Origin: Herbinix sp.
GTDB taxonomy: Bacteria; Bacillota; Clostridia; Lachnospirales; Lachnospiraceae
Assembly: GCA_029240245.1 (NCBI GenBank)
Contig: JARBTJ010000013.1
Location: forward strand, 62,001-126,000
Direction: 5' to 3'
Length of the DNA: 64,000 bases
Position numbers and translations under genes: made by a program. This document shows, piece after piece, positions 29,053 to 37,269 of this stretch. Each line of letters starts with the position of its first letter. Within the stretch, counting starts at the first letter, position 1. A model generated the notes under the pieces. The model made no database searches, was not told the origin of the DNA, and saw nothing but the letters and a program-made list of their open reading frames with translations.

Positions 29053-30771
29053 TTGAAGGAAAAAGAAATAAAGAATAACAGAAGAGGAAATGAAAAAGAA
29101 ATTAACAAAGCAAGTATAGATTTAAAAGGTGTTAAGATTATACCGCTGGGTGGACTCGAACAAATCGGAATGAATATAACAGCAATTGAGTATGAGGACA
29201 GCATCATTGTTATTGATTGTGGTTTATCCTTTCCGGAGGATGAAATGCTGGGAATTGACTTGGTAATACCCGATGTCTCTTACCTAAAGGATAACATTGA
29301 TAAGGTGAAGGGCTTTGTAATAACCCATGGTCATGAAGATCATATCGGGGCTCTGCCTTATATTTTGAAGGAAGTAAATGTGCCCGTTTACGCCACAAAG
29401 CTTACGATCGGAATTATAGATAATAAACTGAAGGAACACAATTTATTAAAGAACACTAAGAGAAAAGTAATTAAATATGGACAGTCTATTAACCTTGGGT
29501 GTTTTCGCATCGAATTTATCCGCACCAATCACAGTATGGCCGATGCAGCGGCATTGGCTATCTTTACACCAGTAGGAATATTGTTCCATACCGGAGATTT
29601 TAAGGTTGATTTCACGCCGGTATTCGGTGAACCCATAGATCTACAGCGAATAGGTGAAATAGGTAAGAAGGGTGTTTTAGCACTAATGTGCGATAGCACG
29701 AATGTGGAACGTCCTGGATACACTATGTCCGAGCGTACGGTTGGAAAAACCTTTGACAGCATATTTGCTGACAATTCGAAGAATAGAATCATTGTTGCTA
29801 CCTTTGCATCAAATGTTGACCGAGTACAGCAAATTATCAATTCTGCTGTGAAGTATGGCAGGAAGGTTGTCATTGAAGGCAGAAGCATGGTAAATGTCAT
29901 CACGACAGCCACAGAGCTTGGGTATATTAAAATGCCGGATAATATGCTGATTGACATCGAACAGATGAAAAATTATACGGACGACCAGCTGGTTCTGATT
30001 ACAACCGGTAGTCAGGGAGAATCCATGGCAGCATTATCGCGTATGGCAGCCTCAATTCATAGAAAGGTTACCATCCAGCCGGGTGATGTGGTAATATTAA
30101 GTTCAACACCAATCCCCGGTAATGAAAAGGCAGTCTCAAAGGTAATCAATGAATTATCTATGAAGGGTGCTAAGGTGATTTATCAAGATACCCATGTATC
30201 CGGACACGCCTGCCAGGAGGAAATCAAATTGATTTATTCCCTGACAAAACCGAAATATGCTATACCGGTACACGGCGAATACCGTCACTTAATCCGCCAT
30301 GCTGAGCTGGCACAGGTAATGGGAATACCAAAGGAAAATATATTCATTCTATCTTCCGGTGATGTTCTGACAATGTCGGAGGAAAAGGCAGCGATTACCG
30401 GAGAGGTACAGGCTCAGGGTATTTTAGTGGATGGCCTTGGTGTCGGAGATGTAGGTAATATCGTACTCCGTGACAGACAGCTGCTATCCGAAAACGGATT
30501 AATCATTGTCGTGGTATCCTTAGAAAAATTCAGTAATCAGGTAATGTCCGGACCCGATATCGTTTCCCGAGGCTTTGTATACGTGAGAGAGTCAGAAAAT
30601 CTAATGGATGAAGCCAAGGACGTAGTAGATAAAGCGCTTAATAAATATTTGAGTAAGAATAATGCCGACTGGGGCAAGATGAAGACTGAAATAAAGGATT
30701 CCTTAAGTGATTTCATCTGGAAGAAGACAAAGAGAAATCCGATGATTCTTCCGATCATTATGGAAGTATAA
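29053..30771 (+). CDS. rnj: ribonuclease J (chromosomal copy)
   Basis: 572 residues from TTG 29053, with GGAGGTG eight bases upstream. The beta-lactamase core has THGHEDHIGALPYIL, then TNHSMADA, HTGDFKVD, MCDSTN and HVSGHACQEEIK; beta-CASP motifs are between. It is a 5'-3' exo- and endonuclease for mRNA decay and rRNA maturation. A near relative lies inside the sigK element (39529-41205); the two look about three-quarters identical by eye. Its genomic position in the fur cluster suggests this is the housekeeping copy. Confidence 0.95.
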   Translation: MKEKEIKNNRRGNEKEINKASIDLKGVKIIPLGGLEQIGMNITAIEYEDSIIVIDCGLSFPEDEMLGIDLVIPDVSYLKDNIDKVKGFVITHGHEDHIGALPYILKEVNVPVYATKLTIGIIDNKLKEHNLLKNTKRKVIKYGQSINLGCFRIEFIRTNHSMADAAALAIFTPVGILFHTGDFKVDFTPVFGEPIDLQRIGEIGKKGVLALMCDSTNVERPGYTMSERTVGKTFDSIFADNSKNRIIVATFASNVDRVQQIINSAVKYGRKVVIEGRSMVNVITTATELGYIKMPDNMLIDIEQMKNYTDDQLVLITTGSQGESMAALSRMAASIHRKVTIQPGDVVILSSTPIPGNEKAVSKVINELSMKGAKVIYQDTHVSGHACQEEIKLIYSLTKPKYAIPVHGEYRHLIRHAELAQVMGIPKENIFILSSGDVLTMSEEKAAITGEVQAQGILVDGLGVGDVGNIVLRDRQLLSENGLIIVVVSLEKFSNQVMSGPDIVSRGFVYVRESENLMDEAKDVVDKALNKYLSKNNADWGKMKTEIKDSLSDFIWKKTKRNPMILPIIMEV

Positions 30772-30881
30772 CAACCGGTTTCTATAATAATTACCGGTAT
30801 TATCCAATACAAATCAAGCAGAATAAGTTTTATAATAATAATAGAGCTTTACATGAAGGAAAAGGTAAAGAGAGGTAAGAA

Positions 30882-31367
30882 ATGGCGACAAAGTCTACAT
30901 CAGTAAAGGTAACATTAAAAATAACGAGCTTTATCCTACGCATGCTCATGAATATCATATTCTATATATTGGTGATCATTCTGATTGTCAATGTCAGTAG
31001 GACAGCTTTTGAATTTACCTACCAGCTTTATGGGCCGCGTACTGTTGATGAGGCACCCGGAAGGGAAATTTATTTCCAGATAAAAAAGGGTGAGTCTACA
31101 ATGGACATTGCAAATAAGCTGGATCTTCAGAATGCCATTGTCAATAAATATTCTTTTTATGTAAAGACAAAGCTGCAGAATGAAACTATCATGCCGGGAA
31201 CCTATATCATTGATTCCTCTATGACGTATGATGAGATTCTGGCAATCATCACGGATTATTCTGCTTCTATTATTCAAGATGAACCGATAATGGAAGAAGA
31301 TTCGGAAGACGGTACACAGTCCCAAACGGACCAGAATCAACAAACAGAATCCGAAACGAATCCGTAA
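30882..31367 (+). CDS. short MltG/YceG-like membrane protein
   Basis: 161 residues: one membrane segment (about 22-44) and then a LysM-like module (IYFQIKKGESTMDIANKLDLQNAIVNKYSFYV, then MPGTYIIDSSMTYDEILAII), which matches the N-terminal half of MltG. The catalytic YceG domain with its glutamate is missing. The tail is acidic and rich in Gln/Glu/Thr. It may bind glycan or modulate the full MltG at 45854. trmR follows. Confidence 0.75.
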   Translation: MATKSTSVKVTLKITSFILRMLMNIIFYILVIILIVNVSRTAFEFTYQLYGPRTVDEAPGREIYFQIKKGESTMDIANKLDLQNAIVNKYSFYVKTKLQNETIMPGTYIIDSSMTYDEILAIITDYSASIIQDEPIMEEDSEDGTQSQTDQNQQTESETNP

Positions 31368-31453
31368 TATGCTGCCAGTAATAGAAATGATTGAAAAAAG
31401 CAGGAGGAACAGGCAGTTCTAAGTGATTTTAATCACCGGAGGCCTGACAGATT

Positions 31454-32110
31454 ATGATTATCGACGAACGAATAACAGCCTATATCAATTCCCTGGAAAA
31501 AGAACTGACATCGGAACTTCTTTCCCTGGAAAAAGTGGCTCTAGAGAACCATGTGCCGATTATTAAGAAAGAAACACAGGGTGTCCTTCGTTTCTTACTC
31601 CGCTTACAACAACCAAAAAATATTCTAGAGGTCGGAACAGCCATTGGCTTTTCCGCCCTCTTTATGAGTGAATATACTGCGGAGAATTGCAGGATTACAA
31701 CCATTGAAAAAGTTCCGATGCGTCTTGTGGAGGCAGTTAAGAATTTCTCCGATGAGACATTTCCACGTAGAGATAAGATCACCCTACGGGAGGGAGAAGC
31801 ACTGGACGTCTTAAAGGAGCTGGTAAAGGAAGAAAAGCAATATGAATTTATTTTCCTGGATGCTGCAAAGGCACAATATATGAACTTTCTGCCTGAATTG
31901 ATGAAGCTTTTATTACCGGGCGGAATGCTGGTTACTGATAATGTGCTTCAAGACGGGACCGTGATTAACTCTCGGTATTCCATAACCAGGCGTGACAGAA
32001 CCATCCATACCAGAATGAGAGAATATCTTTATACCATTACCCATAGTGAAGAATTAGAGACGGTAATATTACCGGTAGGGGATGGTATTGCGATCAGCCA
32101 TCGAAGATAA
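31454..32110 (+). CDS. trmR: tRNA 5-hydroxyuridine methyltransferase TrmR-like
   Basis: 218 residues, class I SAM O-methyltransferase: ILEVGTAIGFSALFM (motif I), TIEKVPMRLVEA, EFIFLDAAKAQYMNF, and GGMLVTDNVL. It resembles B. subtilis YrrM, shown to be TrmR, which methylates ho5U34 to mo5U34. The U32 gene downstream is a TrhP-type hydroxylase that would make ho5U34. That neighbour strongly supports the assignment over a catechol methyltransferase. GGAGG lies about 11 bases upstream. Confidence 0.85.
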   Translation: MIIDERITAYINSLEKELTSELLSLEKVALENHVPIIKKETQGVLRFLLRLQQPKNILEVGTAIGFSALFMSEYTAENCRITTIEKVPMRLVEAVKNFSDETFPRRDKITLREGEALDVLKELVKEEKQYEFIFLDAAKAQYMNFLPELMKLLLPGGMLVTDNVLQDGTVINSRYSITRRDRTIHTRMREYLYTITHSEELETVILPVGDGIAISHRR

Positions 32111-32125
32111 TGAGAGAATGCATAG

Positions 32126-32155
32126 ATCAGCTCTTTTTGAAAGGCTGATTTTAGA
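32126..32155 (+). terminator. hairpin after trmR
   Basis: ATCAGC (32126-32131) and CTTT pair with AAAG and GCTGAT (32144-32149), followed by TTTAG. It would stop or attenuate transcription before the U32 gene. Confidence 0.5.
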
Positions 32156-32307
32156 TTTAGCTAAAGTGAATTATTGAAAGGAATCAATCAATTCATACCG
32201 GATTAGCGAAGATAAAATGAAACTTAATAATGATAAGAGATAATAGCATATTCCAATCCGGAGTACCTATGACGACTCGTATCTATGAAATAGAAAGTGT
32301 GATTTAT

Positions 32308-33549
32308 ATGTTAACGGAGATCAAAAAACCGGAGCTTTTAATACCCGCCGGTAATTTGGAAGTACTAAAGACAGCAGTTATCTATGGTGCCGATGCAGTT
32401 TATATCGGCGGTGATTTATACGGATTACGTGCAAAGGCAAAGAACTTTTCCATGGAGGACATGAAAGAGGGGATTGCATTCGCCCATCAATACGGTAAAA
32501 AGGTTTATGTTACTGCGAATATAACGGCTCATAATCAGGATCTTGCAGGGATAAGGACTTATTTTAAAGAGTTGAAGGCTTTCGGCAATGATCGGCCGGA
32601 TGCTCTGATTATCTCTGACCCCGGAGTGTTTAGCATAGCGCTAGAAGAGGTACCGGAGATCGAACTGCACATCAGTACCCAGGCGAATAATACGAATTAT
32701 GAAACCTATCGCTTCTGGCATAAGCTGGGGGCCACCAGAGTGGTTACCGCGAGAGAATTATCACTGGAGGAAATTATAGAATTGCGGGCTAAGATACCGA
32801 CAGAAATGGAAATAGAGAGCTTTGTTCATGGAGCTATGTGCATCGCTTATTCCGGACGCTGTCTGCTCAGCAATTATTTTACCGGACGGGATGCCAATAT
32901 GGGAGCCTGTACCCATTCCTGTCGTTGGAGATATCACATCGTGGAAGAGACGAGACCGGGAGAATATCTGCCGATTGAGGAAAATGAACGTGGTACTTAT
33001 ATCTTTAATTCCAAGGATTTGTGTATGATAGAATACATTCCGGAGCTTATAAAAGCCGGAATCAACAGCTTCAAAATTGAGGGAAGAATGAAAACTGCCC
33101 TTTATGTTGCCACTGTGGCAAGAACGTACCGTAAAGCGATTGATGAATTCTTTGAAGATCCTGCTATCTATGAAAGGAACAAAGCAGCTTACATGGAGGA
33201 GATCAGAAAGGGTGTGAACCGCCAGTTCACCACCGGATTTTTCTTTGGGAAACCGACCCATGAGGATCAGATATATGATTCGAATACTTACGAGAAGGAA
33301 TATACGTATCTCGGGACCATTTCCGGGGAAAAGAATGGATTATACGAGCTGGAGCAGAAGAATAAGTTTTCGGTCGGAGAAGTAATTGAAGTAATAAAAC
33401 CGAATGGTGCTACCCATCAAACTTTGGTAAAAAAAATTACGGATGATCAGGGCAATGATATGGAGAGTTGTCCCCATCCCAGCCAGAATATTTATATAGA
33501 TCTGGGAATGGAATTAAATAATTACGATATCTTAAGGCGGAAGGAATAA
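32308..33549 (+). CDS. TrhP-like U32 family tRNA hydroxylase
   Basis: 413 residues from ATG 32308; the longer frame from 32230 has no ribosome binding site. The U32 pattern is complete: ELLIPAGNLEVLKTAVIYGADAVYIGG, ESFVHGAMCIAYSGRCLLS, GACTHSCRWRYHI, and SFKIEGRMKTALYVA. It lacks DUF3656, so it belongs with TrhP/YrrO, which hydroxylates U34 of tRNA using prephenate-linked chemistry and iron-sulfur assembly. trmR just upstream would methylate the product. Its stop codon lies within the terminator loop. Confidence 0.88.
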   Translation: MLTEIKKPELLIPAGNLEVLKTAVIYGADAVYIGGDLYGLRAKAKNFSMEDMKEGIAFAHQYGKKVYVTANITAHNQDLAGIRTYFKELKAFGNDRPDALIISDPGVFSIALEEVPEIELHISTQANNTNYETYRFWHKLGATRVVTARELSLEEIIELRAKIPTEMEIESFVHGAMCIAYSGRCLLSNYFTGRDANMGACTHSCRWRYHIVEETRPGEYLPIEENERGTYIFNSKDLCMIEYIPELIKAGINSFKIEGRMKTALYVATVARTYRKAIDEFFEDPAIYERNKAAYMEEIRKGVNRQFTTGFFFGKPTHEDQIYDSNTYEKEYTYLGTISGEKNGLYELEQKNKFSVGEVIEVIKPNGATHQTLVKKITDDQGNDMESCPHPSQNIYIDLGMELNNYDILRRKE

Positions 33550-33567
33550 TCCTTCCGTTTTTTTTTG
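33538..33567 (+). terminator. strong intrinsic terminator after the U32 gene
   Basis: CGGAAGG (33538-33544) pairs with CCTTCCG (33551-33557), followed by nine T. The TAA stop of the preceding gene is in the loop. Confidence 0.9.
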
Positions 33568-33602
33568 TTTTTGTCAAAATTGTAACAAATTCCGTCAAAT
33601 TT

Positions 33603-33631
33603 AATATAATGGGTTTGGGTAGCCATACTAC
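33603..33631 (+). promoter_or_regulatory. possible sigma-E type promoter upstream of sigK
   Basis: AATATAA (33603-33609), 14 bases, then CATACTAC (33624-33631) resembles the mother-cell sigma-E consensus (ATATT, 14-15, CATACAnT). A second -10-like element, CATATGAT, lies at 33764-33771. Either could drive sigK; both are partial matches. Confidence 0.35.
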
Positions 33632-33636
33632 AGGAA

Positions 33637-33732
33637 TTGTCCTTTTTTATATGGGAATTCAACAAAATAAGCAGTCCTACTGTCCTTTTTTTAACAGGAA
33701 AGAGAAAAAGTAAGTCCTTCTGTCCTTTTTTA
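33637..33732 (-). promoter_or_regulatory. three SpoIIID-like boxes upstream of sigK
   Basis: The core TGTCC followed by a T-run occurs at 33638, 33681 and 33721, 43 and 40 bases apart. On the minus strand these read AAGGACAATT, AAGGACAGTA and AAGGACAGAA. The first fits the SpoIIID consensus WWRRACARNY fully; the other two miss only the last pyrimidine. SpoIIID controls sigK in other spore formers. Confidence 0.45.
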
Positions 33733-33808
33733 AGAGGGATAGGCACTTTATGTCAATAACACACATATGATAATAACGAGACATTAAGCATTGAGGGTGC
33801 TTATCTTC

Positions 33809-34090
33809 GTGAAATCGTTTCCCAAGCCGTTAAACACCAAGGAAGAAGCTGACTATCTGCGACGTTGCAAGGAAGGCGATAAAGAAGCAAGAGATAAACT
33901 AATTGAACATAATTTGAGGTTAGTAGCTCACATTGTAAAGAAATACAATATGGTAGATAAAGAAACAGACGACTTAATATCGATTGGTACTATCGGATTG
34001 ATTAAGGCAATCGATACCTTTGATGATGAGAAAGGGATTCGTCTGGCGACTTATGCCTCCCGCTGTATTGACAATGCAATGCAATCATAA
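33809..34090 (+). CDS. sigK: sigK, 5' part (interrupted by the skin-like element)
   Basis: This frame encodes 88 residues of the SigK N-terminus before the AATG core, then five element-encoded residues and TAA. GTG 33809 lies nine bases after GAGGGTG. The residues KPLNTKEEADYLRRCKEGD, IEHNLRLVAHIVKKYN, DLISIGTIGLIKAIDTF and IRLATYASRCIDN are sigma region 2 of the SigK/SigE group. An in-frame TAA at 33785 excludes any 20-residue pro-sequence. The matching 3' part begins at 41304; removal of 34073-41303 restores a continuous 207-residue SigK. SigK is the late mother-cell sigma factor of sporulation. Confidence 0.92.
   Translation: MKSFPKPLNTKEEADYLRRCKEGDKEARDKLIEHNLRLVAHIVKKYNMVDKETDDLISIGTIGLIKAIDTFDDEKGIRLATYASRCIDNAMQS
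34073..34076 (+). other. left attachment core (AATG) of the sigK element
   Basis: AATG at 34073-34076 is codon 89 plus one base of sigK and matches the AATG at 41304-41307 in the same reading frame. The skin element of B. subtilis is flanked by a similar short repeat (AATGA). Confidence 0.75.
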
Positions 34091-34183
34091 CGGCGCATTT
34101 GGACCATTATAATGTAACATCATATGAATGATTCGGTTATTCCTGACAAAGTAATTAACGGTATCATAAGGCCTGTAATGAAG

Positions 34184-34378
34184 TTATGGAGTAACAATTA
34201 GTCTGGCACACTGTTCACAGACGGATTTCATAAGAGCACATTTTTGCTCCACCGGGTAAGGTAAACGATTGATATAATCAAGAATGAAATCCGCGTAGAT
34301 TTTAGCTGCGTTTATTTGAAGTTCCTCCTGCGCATTCTGTGATTTTGGATCATGTACAATGACTTCCATAGCATCCAT
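34184..34378 (-). CDS. small element-encoded protein (candidate excision factor)
   Basis: 64 residues (61 if ATG 34369 is used, which has better spacing from GAAAGGA). It is not recognisable by eye: residues AQEELQINAAKIYADFILDYINRL suggest one amphipathic helix, and two cysteines lie in KSVCEQCARL. It sits 108 bases inside the left end of the skin-like element, facing the left junction. In C. difficile a small skin protein (CD1234) is needed for excision, so a directionality-factor role is a reasonable guess, based on position and size only. Confidence 0.6.
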   Translation of the reverse strand: MDAMEVIVHDPKSQNAQEELQINAAKIYADFILDYINRLPYPVEQKCALMKSVCEQCARLIVTP

Positions 34379-34412
34379 TTCCTTTCTGATTTAAATTTAT
34401 ATTAAAGCTATT

Positions 34413-34474
34413 GCGAAACTCATATTCTGTATTAATTGCGCACACAACATATACCACTCCGGAGCGGAAGTTAA
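34413..34474 (+). repeat. dispersed intergenic repeat, copy 2 (inside the skin-like element)
   Basis: GCGAAACTCATATTCTGTAT, ATTGCGCACACAACATATAC, then CACTCCGGAGC..AGTTAA. It is nearly identical to the reverse complement of 62543-62586 over about 43 bases. Confidence 0.75.
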
Positions 34475-34687
34475 GTCCGCATTCCCTAAACATATCTATA
34501 GATCAGCATATGCCGACGTGAATGTCCATTATAAGGAAAATTGAAATTATTTCCTTTAATTAGATTTTACATATGCTTTACATATTGTTGTACGTAAATA
34601 GTCAGATAGTTTGATAACATAAAATGGAATAGAAGCAATTGACCCATTGCTTGATTATCATTCTATCTATTTTACGGAGGCTGACTT

Positions 34688-36691
34688 ATGAAGAGCATAA
34701 AAACAAAACTAATATTTTCCTTCTCGATCCTAGTATTATCGGTTACCCTTATCACCGGCATTATTTCAATAGCGGCGGGATACCGGTCACTTAAGCAGGA
34801 AGCGGAATATTCTTTACAACTGCTGGCTATGCAGGGAGCGAAATTGACGGAAAGCAGAATGATATCTTTCCTATCAACATTAAACATCCTTGCACAGAAA
34901 TCAGAGATCATCAATATGGGTTGGGAGGTCGATGTTACTGAGTTGAAGGAGGAGCTTGCAAAGGTAGATTTTATCGATATAGGATTTGTCCAGTCCAGTG
35001 GTTATACCTATTATTCGGACGGTACAGTAAGACTGATGAGCGACCGGCCATATATCAAAAGTGCACTGGAAGGAAACGAAGAAATATCCGATGTGATCAT
35101 CAGTAGGGTGACCAGGAAACCAGAGATTGAGGCTGCTGTTCCTATATTTAATGAAGGTGAGGTTATTGGAGCATTGGTAGGCCGGATGGAGGCAGACTCA
35201 CTAAGCGATATAACTAAGGATATTGGCTTTGGAACAAAGGGATATTCGTTTATGATTAATAAGGAGGGAACGATAATTGCACATCCGGATACGGACATCG
35301 TTTTAAAACGATTTAATCCGATCAAGGAAGCAATCGATCTTCCGGAACTTAAGGATCTTGCGCAGGTATATCAAAATATTATTCAAGAAGAGGCAGGAGT
35401 CACTTATCTTGAAGAAAATGAAAAAGATTTTTATGCAGGTTATGCCTCAATCGAAGGAACAGAATGGAAATTCGTGATAACAGCAGACCAGATGGAGGTT
35501 ATGTCTTCCCTTCCTAAGATGGTTCAAATGATTATCATCATCATGATTGTTGTATTCGTTTGCAGCATAGGGGTTGTATATCTTTTGGATCACACATTTA
35601 CCAGACCGTTAATTGAAATTACAAAGCAGTCTAAAAAGATTGGAGAACTCGATATTCGGGAGAATATAGAGCAAACATTTTTAAAACAAAAGGATGAAAT
35701 CGGAACACTTGCCAAGGCATTTCAAACACTTACCACTAATCTACGGGTAATTATCACCGAAATAACCGATTCAGCAAATCAGGTTTCGAATACGGCACAG
35801 GAACTGTTTACCTCCTCCCAGCAATCCGCTTCAGTCTCGGAGGAAATATCACGAACGGTAGAGGATATCGCGCATAGTGCGATGGAACAGGCAAGTCACA
35901 CCGAAGCCGGCTTATCAAAAGCAGCTTTATTAGACAATAAAATTGAGGCGAATCACGAATATGTGTCCAATTTAAACTCTACTACGACACAGGTCACGAA
36001 CTTGATCAATGATGGTTTAATTGAGATCGAAACATTAACCAGGTTAACAAACGATAACGATCTGGCTACGAAAAAGTCGTGTGATCTAATGCAGAAAATG
36101 AAACAAAGCTCAGTGAAGATTGGTGACGCAAGTAAGATAATATCAGAAATGGCAAGTCAGACGAACCTTTTAGCTTTGAATGCTGCGATCGAGGCTGCAA
36201 GAGCCGGAGAAGCGGGGAAGGGGTTTGCGGTTGTAGCAGAAGAGATTAACAAGATGGCTACCCAGTCCGCCGAGTCCACTCGTCATATCAATGCCATTGT
36301 AAAAGAGCTTCAACAAAACATAGCAAGTGCATTTGACAGTATGAATCAAAGTCTGGTTACTTCACAGGAGCAACAAAAGGGCGTAGCGGATACCATACAA
36401 AAATACAAGGATATTTCGAAAGCGATGAAGTATTCAGAAACAGCCGTGGAACAATTAAATCTTTCGGAAAAGGATATGGGAATTGCTAATAATGAGATCA
36501 AATTAATGTTGCAATCCTTATCAACGATAGCTGAACAGAATGCTGCCGGTTCTCAGCAAGCGGCCTCCTCCATGGAAGAGCAGACAGCCACAGTTTTGGT
36601 GGTGGCAGATATCTGTGACCGATTAACACAATTATCAGAGAATTTAAAAAATACGATAACCAGATTTCAAATATCAGAGGAGAATCAGTAA
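34688..36691 (+). CDS. methyl-accepting chemotaxis protein with dCache-type sensor
   Basis: 667 residues: membrane segment 1 at about 8-30, an extracellular ligand domain of the dCache type (about 35-275, with the YTYYSDG and [15 protein letters not shown] patterns), membrane segment 2 at about 280-302, a HAMP region ([19 protein letters not shown]), and a cytoplasmic signalling domain whose hairpin tip is [25 protein letters not shown] precedes the ATG. The gene is inside the sigK intervening element, so it would be lost from the mother cell. No other chemotaxis gene is near. Ligand unknown. Confidence 0.92.
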   Translation: MKSIKTKLIFSFSILVLSVTLITGIISIAAGYRSLKQEAEYSLQLLAMQGAKLTESRMISFLSTLNILAQKSEIINMGWEVDVTELKEELAKVDFIDIGFVQSSGYTYYSDGTVRLMSDRPYIKSALEGNEEISDVIISRVTRKPEIEAAVPIFNEGEVIGALVGRMEADSLSDITKDIGFGTKGYSFMINKEGTIIAHPDTDIVLKRFNPIKEAIDLPELKDLAQVYQNIIQEEAGVTYLEENEKDFYAGYASIEGTEWKFVITADQMEVMSSLPKMVQMIIIIMIVVFVCSIGVVYLLDHTFTRPLIEITKQSKKIGELDIRENIEQTFLKQKDEIGTLAKAFQTLTTNLRVIITEITDSANQVSNTAQELFTSSQQSASVSEEISRTVEDIAHSAMEQASHTEAGLSKAALLDNKIEANHEYVSNLNSTTTQVTNLINDGLIEIETLTRLTNDNDLATKKSCDLMQKMKQSSVKIGDASKIISEMASQTNLLALNAAIEAARAGEAGKGFAVVAEEINKMATQSAESTRHINAIVKELQQNIASAFDSMNQSLVTSQEQQKGVADTIQKYKDISKAMKYSETAVEQLNLSEKDMGIANNEIKLMLQSLSTIAEQNAAGSQQAASSMEEQTATVLVVADICDRLTQLSENLKNTITRFQISEENQ

Positions 36692-36810
36692 TTGATTGAG
36701 CAGAATAATATAGGGTTGTCGCTAAATTGATATAGAGTGGTCTCAAAATTGATTGGTTGGGCTGTCGCAAATTTGCTATAATAATCAACGAAAGTTGGTA
36801 TTAATAATTA

Positions 36811-36858
36811 ACGGGGAAGCAAGGATGATTTATTTGCTTCCCCGTTTGTTATTTTCTA
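36811..36858 (+). terminator. intrinsic terminator after the chemotaxis gene
   Basis: ACGGGGAAGCAA (36811-36822) pairs perfectly with TTGCTTCCCCGT (36834-36845), followed by TTGTTATTTTC. Confidence 0.85.
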
Positions 36859-36927
36859 TCTTTTCTATCATGCGGCAGTTCTAAGTTATATTTATCGTGT
36901 TATACATTTATAATGTTTCACTCAAGC

Positions 36928-37059
36928 TCATTTCAGGATTTTAGCAAACCATTGGTAAGATTCTATATAATGTCTGCCTCTTCTTTTTCTGTGAATATAA
37001 TAACTAAAGCCAATGAAAATTGATAATAATATTAATAAAATGATAAACTTTATGATCAT
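36928..37059 (-). CDS. 43-residue single-span membrane protein
   Basis: The minus strand reads MIIKFIILLILLSIFIGFSY followed by YIHRKRRGRHYIESYQ and a short tail to a TGA stop. One hydrophobic segment (residues 2-20) is followed by a strongly basic patch. The ATG has GGGAG about 9 bases upstream. It lies in the 578-base gap between the chemotaxis gene and the recombinase of the skin-like element. The rest of that gap holds a terminator and AT-rich DNA. The function is unknown. Confidence 0.5.
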   Translation of the reverse strand: MIIKFIILLILLSIFIGFSYYIHRKRRGRHYIESYQWFAKILK

Positions 37060-37269
37060 AAGCCCCTGCTCCCTTATAAGAACTGAATTATATTGGGTTA
37101 CAATAACATTTTAGCATTTGAATTATCAGAGGACTATCATGGTGCTGTTAAGTATGTGTAAATAAAAGGTAAAATTGTTTTGATGAGGTAGATTTCAATA
37201 TTGATAAAAAGCATAATGAGGTGGTAAATCGTATAAGTTATAAAGAAGTAATCCTCAGGGAGTAAAATT

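Noticed and set aside
33538-34090. sigK 5' part as a simple pseudogene
   Set aside because: The missing part exists intact at 41304 in the same frame, with a recombinase between, so this is programmed interruption rather than decay.
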